Below are positions 52,853-62,114 of a stretch of 64,000 nt of DNA, one piece after another. Position 1 is the stretch's first letter. Every line of letters begins with the position of its first letter. The notes under the pieces were generated by a model. That model ran no database searches, was not told the origin of the DNA, and was given only the letters and a program-made list of their open reading frames with translations. The stretch covers positions 1 through 64,000 of the forward strand of contig JAPKDG010000001.1 of NCBI GenBank assembly GCA_028822645.1, read 5' to 3'. Origin of the DNA: Longimicrobiales bacterium (GTDB lineage: Bacteria > Gemmatimonadota > Gemmatimonadetes > Longimicrobiales > Gaopeijiaceae). The translations under genes were made by a program, and so were the position numbers.

Positions 52853-54241
52853 CTATGAAAAGTCTTTTCCAAAGAAGATGACAGCTATCAAGATAGCCGC
52901 AACTGCAGCCGGGGCTATAAATCGGACAGAGAATAACCAAGCTTTGTAGCTAAACCACCTTGGAGACCCAGATCCCACTAATTCATATTTGGTGACCTTA
53001 GAGGGCATGAACCAGCCAACCCCTAGGGTTATGAGTAGGCCACCCAAAGGAAGGGCCCAGTTAGAGGCAAAATGATCCATTGTGGCAAAAAATCCCGCCT
53101 TGCCATCGAAAACCTCAAGGTTGGAGAGCCAAGGGACTGCACCGAAAGACATTGCAGAAAGAAAAGTAAAGAAGTAAATACAGGCTCCACTGAGTAGCGT
53201 GGCTCGAGACCTGTCCATTTTTCTTTGGTCGATGAAATAGCTGACCACGACTTCCAGGAGTGAGATGGTTGAAGTTAAAGCTGCTAAAGCCACTAAAAGA
53301 TAGAATGCTGGTGCAAGCACAACTCCGAACGGCACTACTTCATAGAACAACTGTGGCAAAGAAATAAATAGCATTCCCACTGAAGAGCCATCTACTTGTT
53401 CTGGCATTCCGGGGACTGTAAAGATCACTGAAAACATGATTATGGTCGCTATCAGTGCGATTAAGGTATCTAATATCACAATTGAGCCCGCCGCGTTAAC
53501 AAGAGAACGTTCACGTGCCACGTAGGAACCGTAGACTATCATGGTTCCCATTCCCAAAGATAAAGTAAAGAACGCATGGCCTAGGGCTTCAAGGACTGCT
53601 GCGGTATCCAGTTCGGAGAAATTGGGCCGAAAAATGAAGGTCAGTGCCTCTCCCGAGCCTTCCATAGTCAGAGCACTGAATAGCAGTAGTAGTAGGATGA
53701 CGAACAGGGCAGGAAGACAAAGGCGAGCAGTTTTTTCTATGCCACCGTGGACCCCAAAGAACACTACAGTCACCGTGAAGAACATGAAGGCACCTGACAA
53801 AATCGTTTGCAGTAGTCCATTTGCAGCTAGTCCCGAAAATATTCCTCCCATGTCGGCGTTGGTCGGAAACCCAGAAAGGCTCCAGTTCAACGTTTGGAAG
53901 AGATAGAATAGTGACCATCCAGCAACAACGGCGTAGTAACTTAGGATAACAAATCCTGCCATGACCCCCCAGGTTCCCACCCACCCCCAGGCTGGCCCCA
54001 TCGCTTCACGCATAGCGCCCACTGCACTTTTCTGGGTTTTGCGACCAACTAGAAGTTCTGCCATCATTATGGGAAGACCTACTGCTAAAATGCAGATCAA
54101 GTAGATCAGAACAAATGCACCTCCGTCGTTCTTCCACGTAATGAAGGGGAATTTCCATAAATTTCCGAGTCCTATGGCACTGCCAGTGGCGGCTAGAATA
54201 AAGCCGAGATTCGAACTCCAGTTTTCCCGAGCGTCTTTCAT
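52853..54241 (-). CDS. NSS-family sodium-dependent transporter
   Basis: 462 residues, about 11-12 TM. TM1 hallmark ATGSAIGLGNLWKFPF binds Na+ and substrate; also GSYVARERSL and VALAALTSTISLLEV. Typical substrates are amino acids (LeuT/MhsT relatives). It is convergent with the tRNA pair and divergent from the BMP operon. The upstream gap carries AACATA-GTTT-TATGTT (54275-54290), a possible operator. Confidence 0.94.
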   Translation of the reverse strand: MKDARENWSSNLGFILAATGSAIGLGNLWKFPFITWKNDGGAFVLIYLICILAVGLPIMMAELLVGRKTQKSAVGAMREAMGPAWGWVGTWGVMAGFVILSYYAVVAGWSLFYLFQTLNWSLSGFPTNADMGGIFSGLAANGLLQTILSGAFMFFTVTVVFFGVHGGIEKTARLCLPALFVILLLLLFSALTMEGSGEALTFIFRPNFSELDTAAVLEALGHAFFTLSLGMGTMIVYGSYVARERSLVNAAGSIVILDTLIALIATIIMFSVIFTVPGMPEQVDGSSVGMLFISLPQLFYEVVPFGVVLAPAFYLLVALAALTSTISLLEVVVSYFIDQRKMDRSRATLLSGACIYFFTFLSAMSFGAVPWLSNLEVFDGKAGFFATMDHFASNWALPLGGLLITLGVGWFMPSKVTKYELVGSGSPRWFSYKAWLFSVRFIAPAAVAAILIAVIFFGKDFS

Positions 54242-54274
54242 ATACTGTTCACCGAATAAATTGTAAAGTGTAGA

Positions 54275-54290
54275 AACATAGTTTTATGTT
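54275..54290. promoter_or_regulatory. Small inverted repeat between the NSS and BMP genes
   Basis: AACATAGTTTTATGTT has 6-bp arms and a 4-bp centre, 34 bp upstream of the NSS start, in a divergent gap. It could be an operator for either gene; no regulator is linked. Confidence 0.3.
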
Positions 54291-54401
54291 GTGTCATTGG
54301 TCCGAGATAGCTCATTCAACATATCAACGCCGTTGATCTTTGGACAAGAAAGTTTTTAAAACTGGAAACCGAAGTGGTAACTTTATAAAATCGCAGTAGT
54401 T

Positions 54402-55481
54402 ATGAATCGAGCTTCGGAAGGAGGGATGATTTTGATTAAGGTTGTTAATAAATTCAGGATAGTCGTTTCAGCTCTCTTATTATGCATTGCATCATGTGGG
54501 GACAGGAACGATGAGAGTACATCAAGTGAGTCCCAATCCAGTGATTTTCGTGTGGCACTGCTGACTTCTGGTCCTGTCAGTGATGCTGGGTGGCACGGAA
54601 GCGCTTACGAAGGGATAAAACTGATCGAACAGACTTTAGATGCTAAAATCAGCCATCAACAGACGAACACTCCTGCTGAATTTGATGAAGTACTTAGAGC
54701 CTATGCATCATCTAACTATAAGCTCATTTTTGCTCACGGGTTCGAATACCAAGATGCTGCTATCCGCGTGGGCGAACAATTTCCAGAAGTCACCATTATA
54801 GTGAGCTCCGGAGGAAGGTTTTCAGATAATGTCATACCGCTGATTTTCGAACTGGAGGAAGGCAGCTACATGGCTGGCGTTGTAGCCTCAAGAATGACTA
54901 AGACCGAAACTATAGGTATGGTAGGGGGAGTGGCTATCCCACCTGCTGAAGCGACTTTCACTGGTTTTGAGGCAGGTGCATTATCGGTAAACCCAGACGT
55001 CGAAGTTCTTGTCAGTTGGATTGGAAGTTGGGATGATGTGGCAATGGCCAAGGAAGCGGCTACCACACTGATAAGAAGAGGGGCAGATGTTTTGATCCAT
55101 AATACTGACGCTGCAAGTTTTGGAGTTTTCCAGGCCGTTCGGGAAGCAAGGGCTTTAGGTGAAGAAGTCTGGGCTATGGGTATGAATAGAAACCAGAACG
55201 ACGTTGCTCCAGAAGTGATTCTAGGGAGCGCTATCATCAGAATACCCGAAGCTTTTTTACAGCTAGCTATACTTTGGACGGAAGGAAAGATGCCGTCGGG
55301 CGAGGCATATTATGCGGGTGGCCAAAGTGGGGCTGCAGATTACGTGGTAAATCCGGGATTGGCAGGAAAATACCAACCTGAACTAATGGCTGAAATCGAT
55401 TCTGTACGACTGGGTATAATAAATGGCTTAATCAGCGTCCCAAGGATTGGCTTTCTGGAACGAGTGGGGGGTTCTTTCTGA
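54402..55481 (+). CDS. BMP-family nucleoside-binding lipoprotein (PnrA-like)
   Basis: Up to 359 residues. Lipobox CIASC follows a signal segment. VALLTSGPVSDAGWHGSAYEG (two stretches), FAHGFEYQDAA and FELEEGSYMAGVVASRMT are BMP/PnrA hallmarks. It captures purine nucleosides for the downstream ABC transporter. ATG at 54402 is not supported by a Shine-Dalgarno; GGAAGGAGG (about 54416-54424) best fits TTG at 54432 (MIKVVNKFRIVV), so the mature start may be there. Confidence 0.9.
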   Translation: MNRASEGGMILIKVVNKFRIVVSALLLCIASCGDRNDESTSSESQSSDFRVALLTSGPVSDAGWHGSAYEGIKLIEQTLDAKISHQQTNTPAEFDEVLRAYASSNYKLIFAHGFEYQDAAIRVGEQFPEVTIIVSSGGRFSDNVIPLIFELEEGSYMAGVVASRMTKTETIGMVGGVAIPPAEATFTGFEAGALSVNPDVEVLVSWIGSWDDVAMAKEAATTLIRRGADVLIHNTDAASFGVFQAVREARALGEEVWAMGMNRNQNDVAPEVILGSAIIRIPEAFLQLAILWTEGKMPSGEAYYAGGQSGAADYVVNPGLAGKYQPELMAEIDSVRLGIINGLISVPRIGFLERVGGSF

Positions 55482-55516
55482 GCAGCTCGCAATCTTCGTC
55501 TGGGAAATATTCTGAG

Positions 55517-57046
55517 TTGGTCCCATCGGTTGTAATGGAGAAAGTCAGCAAGAAGTTTGGGGGTAAGTCGGCGTTAGACGATGTAGGATTTACTAGCTTT
55601 CCTGGAGAGGTTCATTCGCTCGTCGGCGAAAATGGTGCTGGTAAAACGACACTGATGAGGGTGCTTAGTGGCCTTGTAGTACCCGACAGCGCCAACATTA
55701 GGATCAGAGGAGAAGAAACCACAATTGCCACACCTATGGATGCCCGTGGAGCAGGTGTGGGCATGGTCCATCAGAATTTTCTTCTTATACCTGCGCATAC
55801 CGTGCTTGAAAACCTCTGCCTGGGAAATCGTTTTGTTGGGCAGGGACATGTATTGCCCTATGGGGATGTGCGGCAGAAGCTCCAAGAATTAAGAGATAAG
55901 ACTGGGTTGTGGGTCGAAGAAGACAGGTTTGTTGAAGATTTATCGATCGGTGAGAGACAGAAAGTTGAAATCTTGAAGCTACTCTTGCGAGAACCCGAAA
56001 TATTAATTTTTGATGAACCAACTTCGGTCTTGGCTCCTCAAGAAGTGGCTAACTTGATGTCCATATTTCGGCGCTTGGCGTTAGATGGCAAGACTGTAAT
56101 CTTTATAACTCATAAACTCAATGAAGTCATAGAAGCGAGCGACCGAATAACGGTTCTGAAGCAAGGCAAGGTTGTTTGTAGGACCATCCCCGAAGCAACG
56201 GACGTTCAGGGGTTGTCAAAAGTAATGATCGGAGAAGATGTCGGAGCCAGTCTTGCTAAGACCCAGGCCCCAGGTAGCACTGTTGTTAGGTTGACTTCTA
56301 CCAAAGCTATAGGTGTCCACGGTGAAGAAAAGTTGGTGGATGTGAACTTGGTTGTACGACGGGGTGAGGTTGTCGGCATAGCAGGAGTAGAGGGGAATGG
56401 CCAACAGGAACTTGTGGAAATCCTGAGCGGGTTACGTCGGCCCGACGGAGGGACTGTGTCCCTACCTCGTCAGATAGGTTTTATACCTGACGATAGGGGT
56501 GGGAAGGCATTAATAGGTTCTTTTAACATTTCTGAAAATGTTGCCTTAGGCCTTGTAGGTGATAGCAGATTTCGGTGGGGTCCAGCCATGCTCTGGAGTA
56601 AAATCAACCAATACGTAAAAGATCTCATTGTGCGTTATGGTATAAGGGCTGAGAGTTATCAACAAAAAGTGGATGAACTTTCAGGTGGGAACCAGCAAAA
56701 GGTGGTCTTGGCTAGAGAGCTAAAACGATCGAAGGATCTTTTAGTTGCTAGGAATCCAACGCAAGGTCTTGATGTTAAAGCATCAGAATTTTTCTACCAG
56801 CAAATGATGGAGTTGTTGGTGGATGGCTCTAGGAGTGAAAGTACAGGGCCGCGAGCGGGGGTAGTGTTGATCTCTTCTGATTTGGAGGAGATCTTGAGTT
56901 TTGCGGATGAAATCTATGTTATTTACAATGGTGAGTTGTTAAAGGTCAACAAGGCGGACGTTTCGAGGGAATTTATCGGTAGGCTTATGTTGACAGGAAG
57001 AAGGACGGACGTTTTGTCAGTAAAAAGCGACCACTGCTATGACTAA
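55517..57046 (+). CDS. Nucleoside ABC transporter ATPase (two nucleotide-binding domains)
   Basis: 509 residues. First domain: GENGAGKTT (Walker A), LSIGERQKVEILKLL (signature), LIFDEPTSVL (Walker B). Second domain: degenerate Walker A GVEGNGQQEL, signature LSGGNQQKVVLAREL and ARNPTQGLDV, as in RbsA/MglA-type and NupO ATPases. The frame starts with TTG at 55517; ATG at 55535 is the alternative. It overlaps the first permease by 8 nt. Confidence 0.92.
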   Translation: MVPSVVMEKVSKKFGGKSALDDVGFTSFPGEVHSLVGENGAGKTTLMRVLSGLVVPDSANIRIRGEETTIATPMDARGAGVGMVHQNFLLIPAHTVLENLCLGNRFVGQGHVLPYGDVRQKLQELRDKTGLWVEEDRFVEDLSIGERQKVEILKLLLREPEILIFDEPTSVLAPQEVANLMSIFRRLALDGKTVIFITHKLNEVIEASDRITVLKQGKVVCRTIPEATDVQGLSKVMIGEDVGASLAKTQAPGSTVVRLTSTKAIGVHGEEKLVDVNLVVRRGEVVGIAGVEGNGQQELVEILSGLRRPDGGTVSLPRQIGFIPDDRGGKALIGSFNISENVALGLVGDSRFRWGPAMLWSKINQYVKDLIVRYGIRAESYQQKVDELSGGNQQKVVLARELKRSKDLLVARNPTQGLDVKASEFFYQQMMELLVDGSRSESTGPRAGVVLISSDLEEILSFADEIYVIYNGELLKVNKADVSREFIGRLMLTGRRTDVLSVKSDHCYD

Positions 57047-58112
57047 CCGTGATTCTTGGATAGCCCTAGCCGTTTCTTTGTCGGCTCTTTTGCTGACGGC
57101 ATTACTAACTGCCGCCGCCTTGGCTTTGGGCGGCTACAGCCCTTTGGTGGTCCTGCAGAGTCTGCTAGAAGGATCTTTCGGATCACTAGATATTTTTTTT
57201 GGAGTGACCTTGGTGCGGGCAATTCCTCTTGTTGTCATTGGTCTTGCAGTGACCGTTGCTTTCAAGTCAGGTGTCTGGAACATTGGAGCTGAAGGACAGT
57301 TTTATGCGGGTTCGATGGCGGGAGTTTGGGTTGGATTAAGCGTTGGAGACTATCCTTCTTTTTTTTCGGTACCCCTAGTGTTTCTGTCTGCAGCAGCAGC
57401 AGGAGCAATCTGGGCATTGTTACCTGCACTGATGAAAATTCGTTTAGGTGTTGGTGAGGTGGTCACCACCATTCTTATGAATTTTGTGGCAATCCATTTG
57501 GTTAGCTATGTAGTGCGCTGGCCCCTGCAAGAAAGTAGGGGGGTATTTCCTAATACTGACCTCATAGATGAGTCCGTACGCTTACCAATTATAATTCCAG
57601 GCACAGGATTGCATTTAGGATTTGTAGTGGCAGTGATATGTGTCGTAGGATTGTCTATTTTCTTCAATAATACCGGTATGGGTTTTCAGCTTCGGGCAAT
57701 GGGGGGCTCCAAAGAAGCTACCAGGGTCTCCGGGAGAGCTAGAATTCCAATGTTGCTGATAGTTACCTTCCTTCTTTCGGGATCCTTAGCTGGACTTGCT
57801 GGCGGAATAGAAATTACTGGCCGAACTTTTGCTCTGTATGAAGGCATGTCTCCAGGGTGGGGCTATACTGCAATCGCTGTGGCACTCTTGGCTGACCTTA
57901 ATTTTATAGCGGTTCTGGTTACGGGTATCTTTTTTGGAGCGCTGGAAGGAGGAGCTGGAGCGATGCAAAGGGAAGCAGGCATACCGGCTGCTTGGGTTTC
58001 TGGTATAGAAGCCTTGGTTTTACTCTCTGTCTTGGCCAGCGACAGGATACTCCGTCGCCTGCTTAGATCCAAGAAGAAATATGATGTAAAGGAAAGAGAA
58101 TTAGATGTTTGA
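57039..58112 (+). CDS. Nucleoside ABC transporter permease 1
   Basis: 357 residues, about 8-10 TM segments. The permease hallmark FKSGVWNIGAEGQFYAGSMAG is followed by GGSKEATRVSGRARIPML (EAA-type loop). It is the counterpart of NupP/RnsC. 8-nt overlaps join it to the ATPase and to the second permease. Confidence 0.92.
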   Translation: MTNRDSWIALAVSLSALLLTALLTAAALALGGYSPLVVLQSLLEGSFGSLDIFFGVTLVRAIPLVVIGLAVTVAFKSGVWNIGAEGQFYAGSMAGVWVGLSVGDYPSFFSVPLVFLSAAAAGAIWALLPALMKIRLGVGEVVTTILMNFVAIHLVSYVVRWPLQESRGVFPNTDLIDESVRLPIIIPGTGLHLGFVVAVICVVGLSIFFNNTGMGFQLRAMGGSKEATRVSGRARIPMLLIVTFLLSGSLAGLAGGIEITGRTFALYEGMSPGWGYTAIAVALLADLNFIAVLVTGIFFGALEGGAGAMQREAGIPAAWVSGIEALVLLSVLASDRILRRLLRSKKKYDVKERELDV

Positions 58113-59034
58113 ATCATTTTCAATAGTTCTGTTTCTGGAGGCAGCGATTCGGCTAGCTGTGCCGCTAGCAGTAGTAGCACTCGGAGAATCTATTACAGAG
58201 CGTAGTGGGGTTTTGAACATAGGAATAGAAGGGTCGATTATTGCAGGTGCCTTATGTGGCGCTTTGGCTGCGATGGAATGGTCATCGATCTTGTTGGGAA
58301 TGGTGTTTGGAGCGATAGGAGGAGGCTTGGTAGCTATGGTATTTGCTATTTTTGTTCTTGGCTTAAACTCAGATCAAATTATTACCGGCACAGCGACGAC
58401 GCTGGCTGGGTTGGGGTTTACGGGAGTAATTTATCAGGCTCGTTTTGGGACTACCGGGTCAGTTATCACCCTCCCTGTGCTTAAGTCTCTTGAGGTTCCG
58501 TTTTTGCGAGATATACCAATCTTGGGTCCTATTTTTTTCCAGCAATCAATAACAGTTTACTTTGTTTATTTTTTAGTCCCTGCTCTTTGGTATTTTTTGT
58601 TTAAAACGTCCTGGGGATTAGAGTTACGTTCTGTCGGGGAGGATCCAGCCGTTGCGGAAGAAGCAGGGATCAGAGTTTTATTCGTTCGGTTTCTCGCTAT
58701 TTTGTTCGGTGGTTTGTCCGCTGGTCTTGCCGGTGCTCACTTGGCTCTTGATTCTGGAACTTTCATAGAGAATATGTCAGGAGGCAGGGGGTTCATTGCT
58801 ATTGCTGTAGTAGTGTTAGGTAGGTGGAATCCTGTACCGATAGTGGGTGCGGCCATGTTTTTTGGAGCAGCTTCAGCATTACAATTTCTGCTTCAGTCTT
58901 CAGGTAGTAATTTGCCTTTCCCCTTTTTCCTGATGTTGCCGTATGTCCTTACTCTCATAGCTCTTTCAGGATGGTTTGGTCGAACCAAAGCACCGGGATC
59001 CTTGGCGCTTCCCTGGCCTCCCAAGAGCGGGTAG
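58105..59034 (+). CDS. Nucleoside ABC transporter permease 2
   Basis: 309 residues. Hallmarks ERSGVLNIGIEGSIIAGALCG and GEDPAVAEEAGIRVLFVRF, then GGRGFIAIAVVVLGRWNP. It pairs with permease 1 as NupQ/RnsD does. It closes the four-gene transporter operon; tiny ORFs and an SSS symporter follow in the same direction. Confidence 0.92.
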   Translation: MFESFSIVLFLEAAIRLAVPLAVVALGESITERSGVLNIGIEGSIIAGALCGALAAMEWSSILLGMVFGAIGGGLVAMVFAIFVLGLNSDQIITGTATTLAGLGFTGVIYQARFGTTGSVITLPVLKSLEVPFLRDIPILGPIFFQQSITVYFVYFLVPALWYFLFKTSWGLELRSVGEDPAVAEEAGIRVLFVRFLAILFGGLSAGLAGAHLALDSGTFIENMSGGRGFIAIAVVVLGRWNPVPIVGAAMFFGAASALQFLLQSSGSNLPFPFFLMLPYVLTLIALSGWFGRTKAPGSLALPWPPKSG

Positions 59035-59042
59035 GTTTGTTC

Positions 59043-59123
59043 ATGAGGATGCTACGAGTAGGTGCGGTTGTTCTACTATCAGTAGGTAGTTTGACATCTA
59101 GAAGTAATGAGAGAGTCCAATGA
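59043..59123 (+). CDS. Possible 26-residue leader ORF before the SSS accessory subunit
   Basis: ATG at 59043 opens MRMLRVGAVVLLSVGSL and continues to TGA at 59121-59123, overlapping the next ATG (ATGA). A hydrophobic core follows two arginines. A weak GGGTAGG precedes it at 7 nt. It may be a coupled leader peptide or chance; nothing confirms expression. Confidence 0.35.
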   Translation: MRMLRVGAVVLLSVGSLTSRSNERVQ

Positions 59124-59281
59124 GGCAAAATAGTGGAGACCAATCGGACACCAAGGAAGAAGCTGGTGTTGGGATTTTTTCTAGCTGGAAACCCATATAT
59201 TTCTTAGTGGTACTCTATTCCATACTACTCATTTTGGCCTTGCAGTGGTTAACAATTGCTCTCGATTTCAGTTCTAGATGA
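59120..59281 (+). CDS. 53-residue single-TM protein coupled to the SSS symporter
   Basis: ATG at 59120 to TGA at 59279-59281: a charged N-terminal part (MRQNSGDQSDTKEEAGVG), then one hydrophobic segment (about residues 24-48) ending ALDFSSR. Its stop overlaps the symporter ATG (ATGA). Tiny TM partners encoded just before SSS or related carriers are known, such as YjcH before ActP and YhdT before PanF. A similar accessory role is inferred; family not recognised. Confidence 0.65.
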   Translation: MRQNSGDQSDTKEEAGVGIFSSWKPIYFLVVLYSILLILALQWLTIALDFSSR

Positions 59282-60978
59282 GAATTGTGGACTGGGTAGT
59301 TTTCGGTGTTTACTTCACAGGAGTTGTAGGCTTAGCTCTCTACCAAAGTAGAAAAAATGTTGGGATGGAGGGCTATTTTCTTGCCAACAGAAGCCTGCCT
59401 TGGGGTGTTGTAGGACTGTCGGTTATGGCTACCCAGGCCAGCGCCATCACTTTTATAGGGACCACTGGCCAAGCTTTTGATGGTGGGATGGAATTTATAC
59501 AAGTATACCTCCCTCAACCCTTAGTGATGGTGGTCCTCTGCGTGCTGTTTGTCCCTTTCTTTTACAAGGCAAAGATTTTTACAGCATATGAATTTTTAGA
59601 AAAGCGTTTTGACCTAAAAACGAGGACTGCGACAAGCTTGATTTTTCTTGTCCAACGAGGCCTTGGCGCAGGCATTGTTTTGTACGCTCCAGCAGTAGTT
59701 CTTTCTGTGATTATGGGTTGGGACGAGAGGGCAACAATTCTTATCATGGGTGCTATAACTATTGTGTATGCTACTGTGGGCGGAATTACTGCGGTGATCT
59801 GGACCGATGTAATCCAAATGTTGGTGATGTTTTTGGGGATTGGAGTGGCTATTGCGACCTTGTTTAACACCCTGCCCGCAAGCGTTGGGATGGAAGAGGT
59901 TGTTTATCTCGGTGGAATACAGAATATGTGGTCTAGTATTGATTGGTCATGGGACCCGACCAAAGACTACACTATCTGGTCGGGGATGATTGGAGGATTC
60001 TTCCTAGCGCTAGCATACTTCGGTACTGACCAGAGTCAGGTACAGAGATATTTAACTGCAAAGTCTCTTAAGGATAGTAGGTTTTCCCTTCTCTTCAATG
60101 CTTTCCTGAAAGTGCCTATGCAGTTTGCAATCTTGTCCATAGGGGTCTTGCTTTTTGTTTTCTATCATTTTGAGCGGCCCCCGCTACTCTTCAATGCAGC
60201 GGAAGTAGCTGTGGCTGAGAACAGTGAATTCAGTGAAGACTTTAACATGCTCCAGGTTGAACAGGGCAACATCCATTTGCAAAGAAGAGAGGCAACTTTG
60301 GCGTTGCTAGATACTAGGCGCGAGGGAGGGGATGTCACTTCACTTCGCAATGATATAAGGGACTATGGTTCTCAGCTTTCTGAAATTAGGATGGAAGCTA
60401 GTTCGATTGTCGAAAATGTGAGAGGGGCTTCATCAAATGACGTGAACTATATCTTCCCTTCCTACTTAGTGAAGTATGTGCCCGCTGGAATTTTAGGGCT
60501 TATGATAGCGGTAATTTTCGCAGCAGCAATGTCCTCCTTAGACTCGGAATTGACAGCTCTTTCCAGTGCCACTGTGATTGATTTCTATCAACGTCATATC
60601 CGTCCAGATGCGTCGGAGAAACATTTACTAGGGGTTTCAAAGCTAGCAACCTTGTTCTGGGGATTGTTCGGATGTGCAGTCGCGCTCTATGCGGGACAAT
60701 TGGGCTCTTTGCTGGAAGCTGTAAATAAGGTTGGGTCGTTTTTTTACGGTTCTCTTTTAGGAGTATTTCTTTTGGCTTTTCTGGTGAAGATCGCTAATGG
60801 TAATGGTGCGTTTTGGGGCTTGTTAGCGGGAATGGGGTCGGTCTTTATAGTCGCGCAGACTACAGATATTTCATGGTTATACTATAATGTTGTCGGATCA
60901 TTGACGGTATTAATGGTAGGCACTCTAGTGAGCTACCTTTATCCGGCTGTCGGTGCTAAAAGAGCTGATGTTTTGTAG
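59278..60978 (+). CDS. Sodium:solute symporter (SSS family) with a large soluble insertion
   Basis: 566 residues, about 13 TM. Sodium-site and core motifs are ATQASAITFIGTTGQAF (51-67) and GTDQSQVQRYLTAKS (249-263), with LGLMIAVIFAAAMSSLDSEL near 405-425. Between TM segments, about residues 306-390 form a hydrophilic, Glu/Arg/Leu-rich, probably helical or coiled-coil insertion. Substrate unknown. The gene is coupled to a 53-residue TM protein. Confidence 0.9.
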   Translation: MRIVDWVVFGVYFTGVVGLALYQSRKNVGMEGYFLANRSLPWGVVGLSVMATQASAITFIGTTGQAFDGGMEFIQVYLPQPLVMVVLCVLFVPFFYKAKIFTAYEFLEKRFDLKTRTATSLIFLVQRGLGAGIVLYAPAVVLSVIMGWDERATILIMGAITIVYATVGGITAVIWTDVIQMLVMFLGIGVAIATLFNTLPASVGMEEVVYLGGIQNMWSSIDWSWDPTKDYTIWSGMIGGFFLALAYFGTDQSQVQRYLTAKSLKDSRFSLLFNAFLKVPMQFAILSIGVLLFVFYHFERPPLLFNAAEVAVAENSEFSEDFNMLQVEQGNIHLQRREATLALLDTRREGGDVTSLRNDIRDYGSQLSEIRMEASSIVENVRGASSNDVNYIFPSYLVKYVPAGILGLMIAVIFAAAMSSLDSELTALSSATVIDFYQRHIRPDASEKHLLGVSKLATLFWGLFGCAVALYAGQLGSLLEAVNKVGSFFYGSLLGVFLLAFLVKIANGNGAFWGLLAGMGSVFIVAQTTDISWLYYNVVGSLTVLMVGTLVSYLYPAVGAKRADVL

Positions 60979-61036
60979 TTGTAGCATTTTGTTGGATGCT
61001 ATTGCCAGCTGAACCTAAACAAGGAGTTTGTTTATT

Positions 61037-61336
61037 ATGGGAGTTACAGAAAAAGATGTGCAGGATGCCCTCAAGGCTGTAAAGGATCCAGAATTAAATT
61101 TAGATGTGGTTGTGCTGGGTTTGATATATGACATTGAGATTACTGAGGGCGATGTCCAAGTTGTGATGTCCCTGACTTCCCCGATGTGTCCAGTAGCTGA
61201 ACAGTTGGTGTCTGAAGCGCAAGCTACTGTTTTATCAGTGGAAGGTGTCACTGGATGTAAGGTCGACTTAACCTTCGATCCTCCCTGGACTCCTGAAAGA
61301 ATCTCTCCTCTGATTCGATCCTCTTTGGGGTTGTAG
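61037..61336 (+). CDS. DUF59/MIP18-family Fe-S maturation protein (SufT/PaaD-like)
   Basis: 99 residues from ATG at 61037 (AAGGAG at 61021-61026). KAVKDPELNLDVVVLGLIYDI and the reactive cysteine in SLTSPMCPVAEQL are DUF59 hallmarks, ending DPPWTPERIS. Relatives SufT and PaaD assist Fe-S delivery. It sits 16 kb from the suf operon; in many genomes it is within it. Confidence 0.93.
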   Translation: MGVTEKDVQDALKAVKDPELNLDVVVLGLIYDIEITEGDVQVVMSLTSPMCPVAEQLVSEAQATVLSVEGVTGCKVDLTFDPPWTPERISPLIRSSLGL

Positions 61337-61341
61337 TTCTT

Positions 61342-62103
61342 ATGGATAAAATAGGTCGTCATCGAGATTTGAAAAAATTATTAGATCCTTTTAGTAAAAA
61401 TACAATCACAGATGCTACACCATGGAGAGGATCGTTCCTGGGGACATTCTTCGTCTGGACTCTATTGTTTTTGAGCGGATGTGCAACGCCCGATGTGGTC
61501 CCGTCCCCTCGGTCGTTGATCATTAGGTCTGGGGCGAGGATTCCTCCCCAGGAAGAACGTGTCAAGGAAATTGATGTCTGGGTGAGAATTCAGCAGGAAA
61601 ACATACGTAATGATCCAACATTTTGGATTATAGGCAAAGAATCATCTGAAGATTTGTACCCTTGGGATAGTTTGAGGATTTCGAGTGACACAGCCGAAGT
61701 CTTTGCTCCTTCTTCAGTTCCGGAAGCATGGTCAGTGCTGTCCATGTATGGCCACTTTCATCTCATGAAAAAAATGGGTCGAATCGGGGAATTTCTTCCG
61801 GAAGCTATAGATAGTAGTGGAAAAGAAGCGCAAGGTTATGAGTTAGAAAAATTGATTTTGAGCCGCCTATCAGATGCCTGGATGTTTAGTCGTTCAGCGT
61901 ATGATATGAGCTCTTATGGGCCCTTAGATGAATTGATGTACTCTAAAGAAAACGGCTATTTAGAAGCATTTATTTTGACAGCCAGGGCAACAGAGTTTAA
62001 ATCGGAAAGTGCCTCGTGGAAGAAACAGAATCCTGCCAAGGTATCTGAATATCAAGATTGGTTTTTAGAGAATTTTGAGAGAAAATCTCCCGGCTTGAGA
62101 TAA
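61342..62103 (+). CDS. Lipoprotein of unknown function
   Basis: 253 residues. A 30-residue polar N-terminus precedes a hydrophobic stretch (GTFFVWTLLFL) and lipobox LSGC (Cys 47). The mature part is mostly alpha-helical, with EAWSVLSMYGHFHLMKKMG. It starts 6 bp after the SufT-like stop and converges on the next gene. No family recognised. Confidence 0.7.
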   Translation: MDKIGRHRDLKKLLDPFSKNTITDATPWRGSFLGTFFVWTLLFLSGCATPDVVPSPRSLIIRSGARIPPQEERVKEIDVWVRIQQENIRNDPTFWIIGKESSEDLYPWDSLRISSDTAEVFAPSSVPEAWSVLSMYGHFHLMKKMGRIGEFLPEAIDSSGKEAQGYELEKLILSRLSDAWMFSRSAYDMSSYGPLDELMYSKENGYLEAFILTARATEFKSESASWKKQNPAKVSEYQDWFLENFERKSPGLR

Positions 62104-62114
62104 TCTGGATAGAC

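Noticed and set aside
53508-53524. Second parS-like site (TTCACGTG core)
   Set aside because: Only the CACGTG centre is shared; flanks do not match parS and it lies within the NSS gene.
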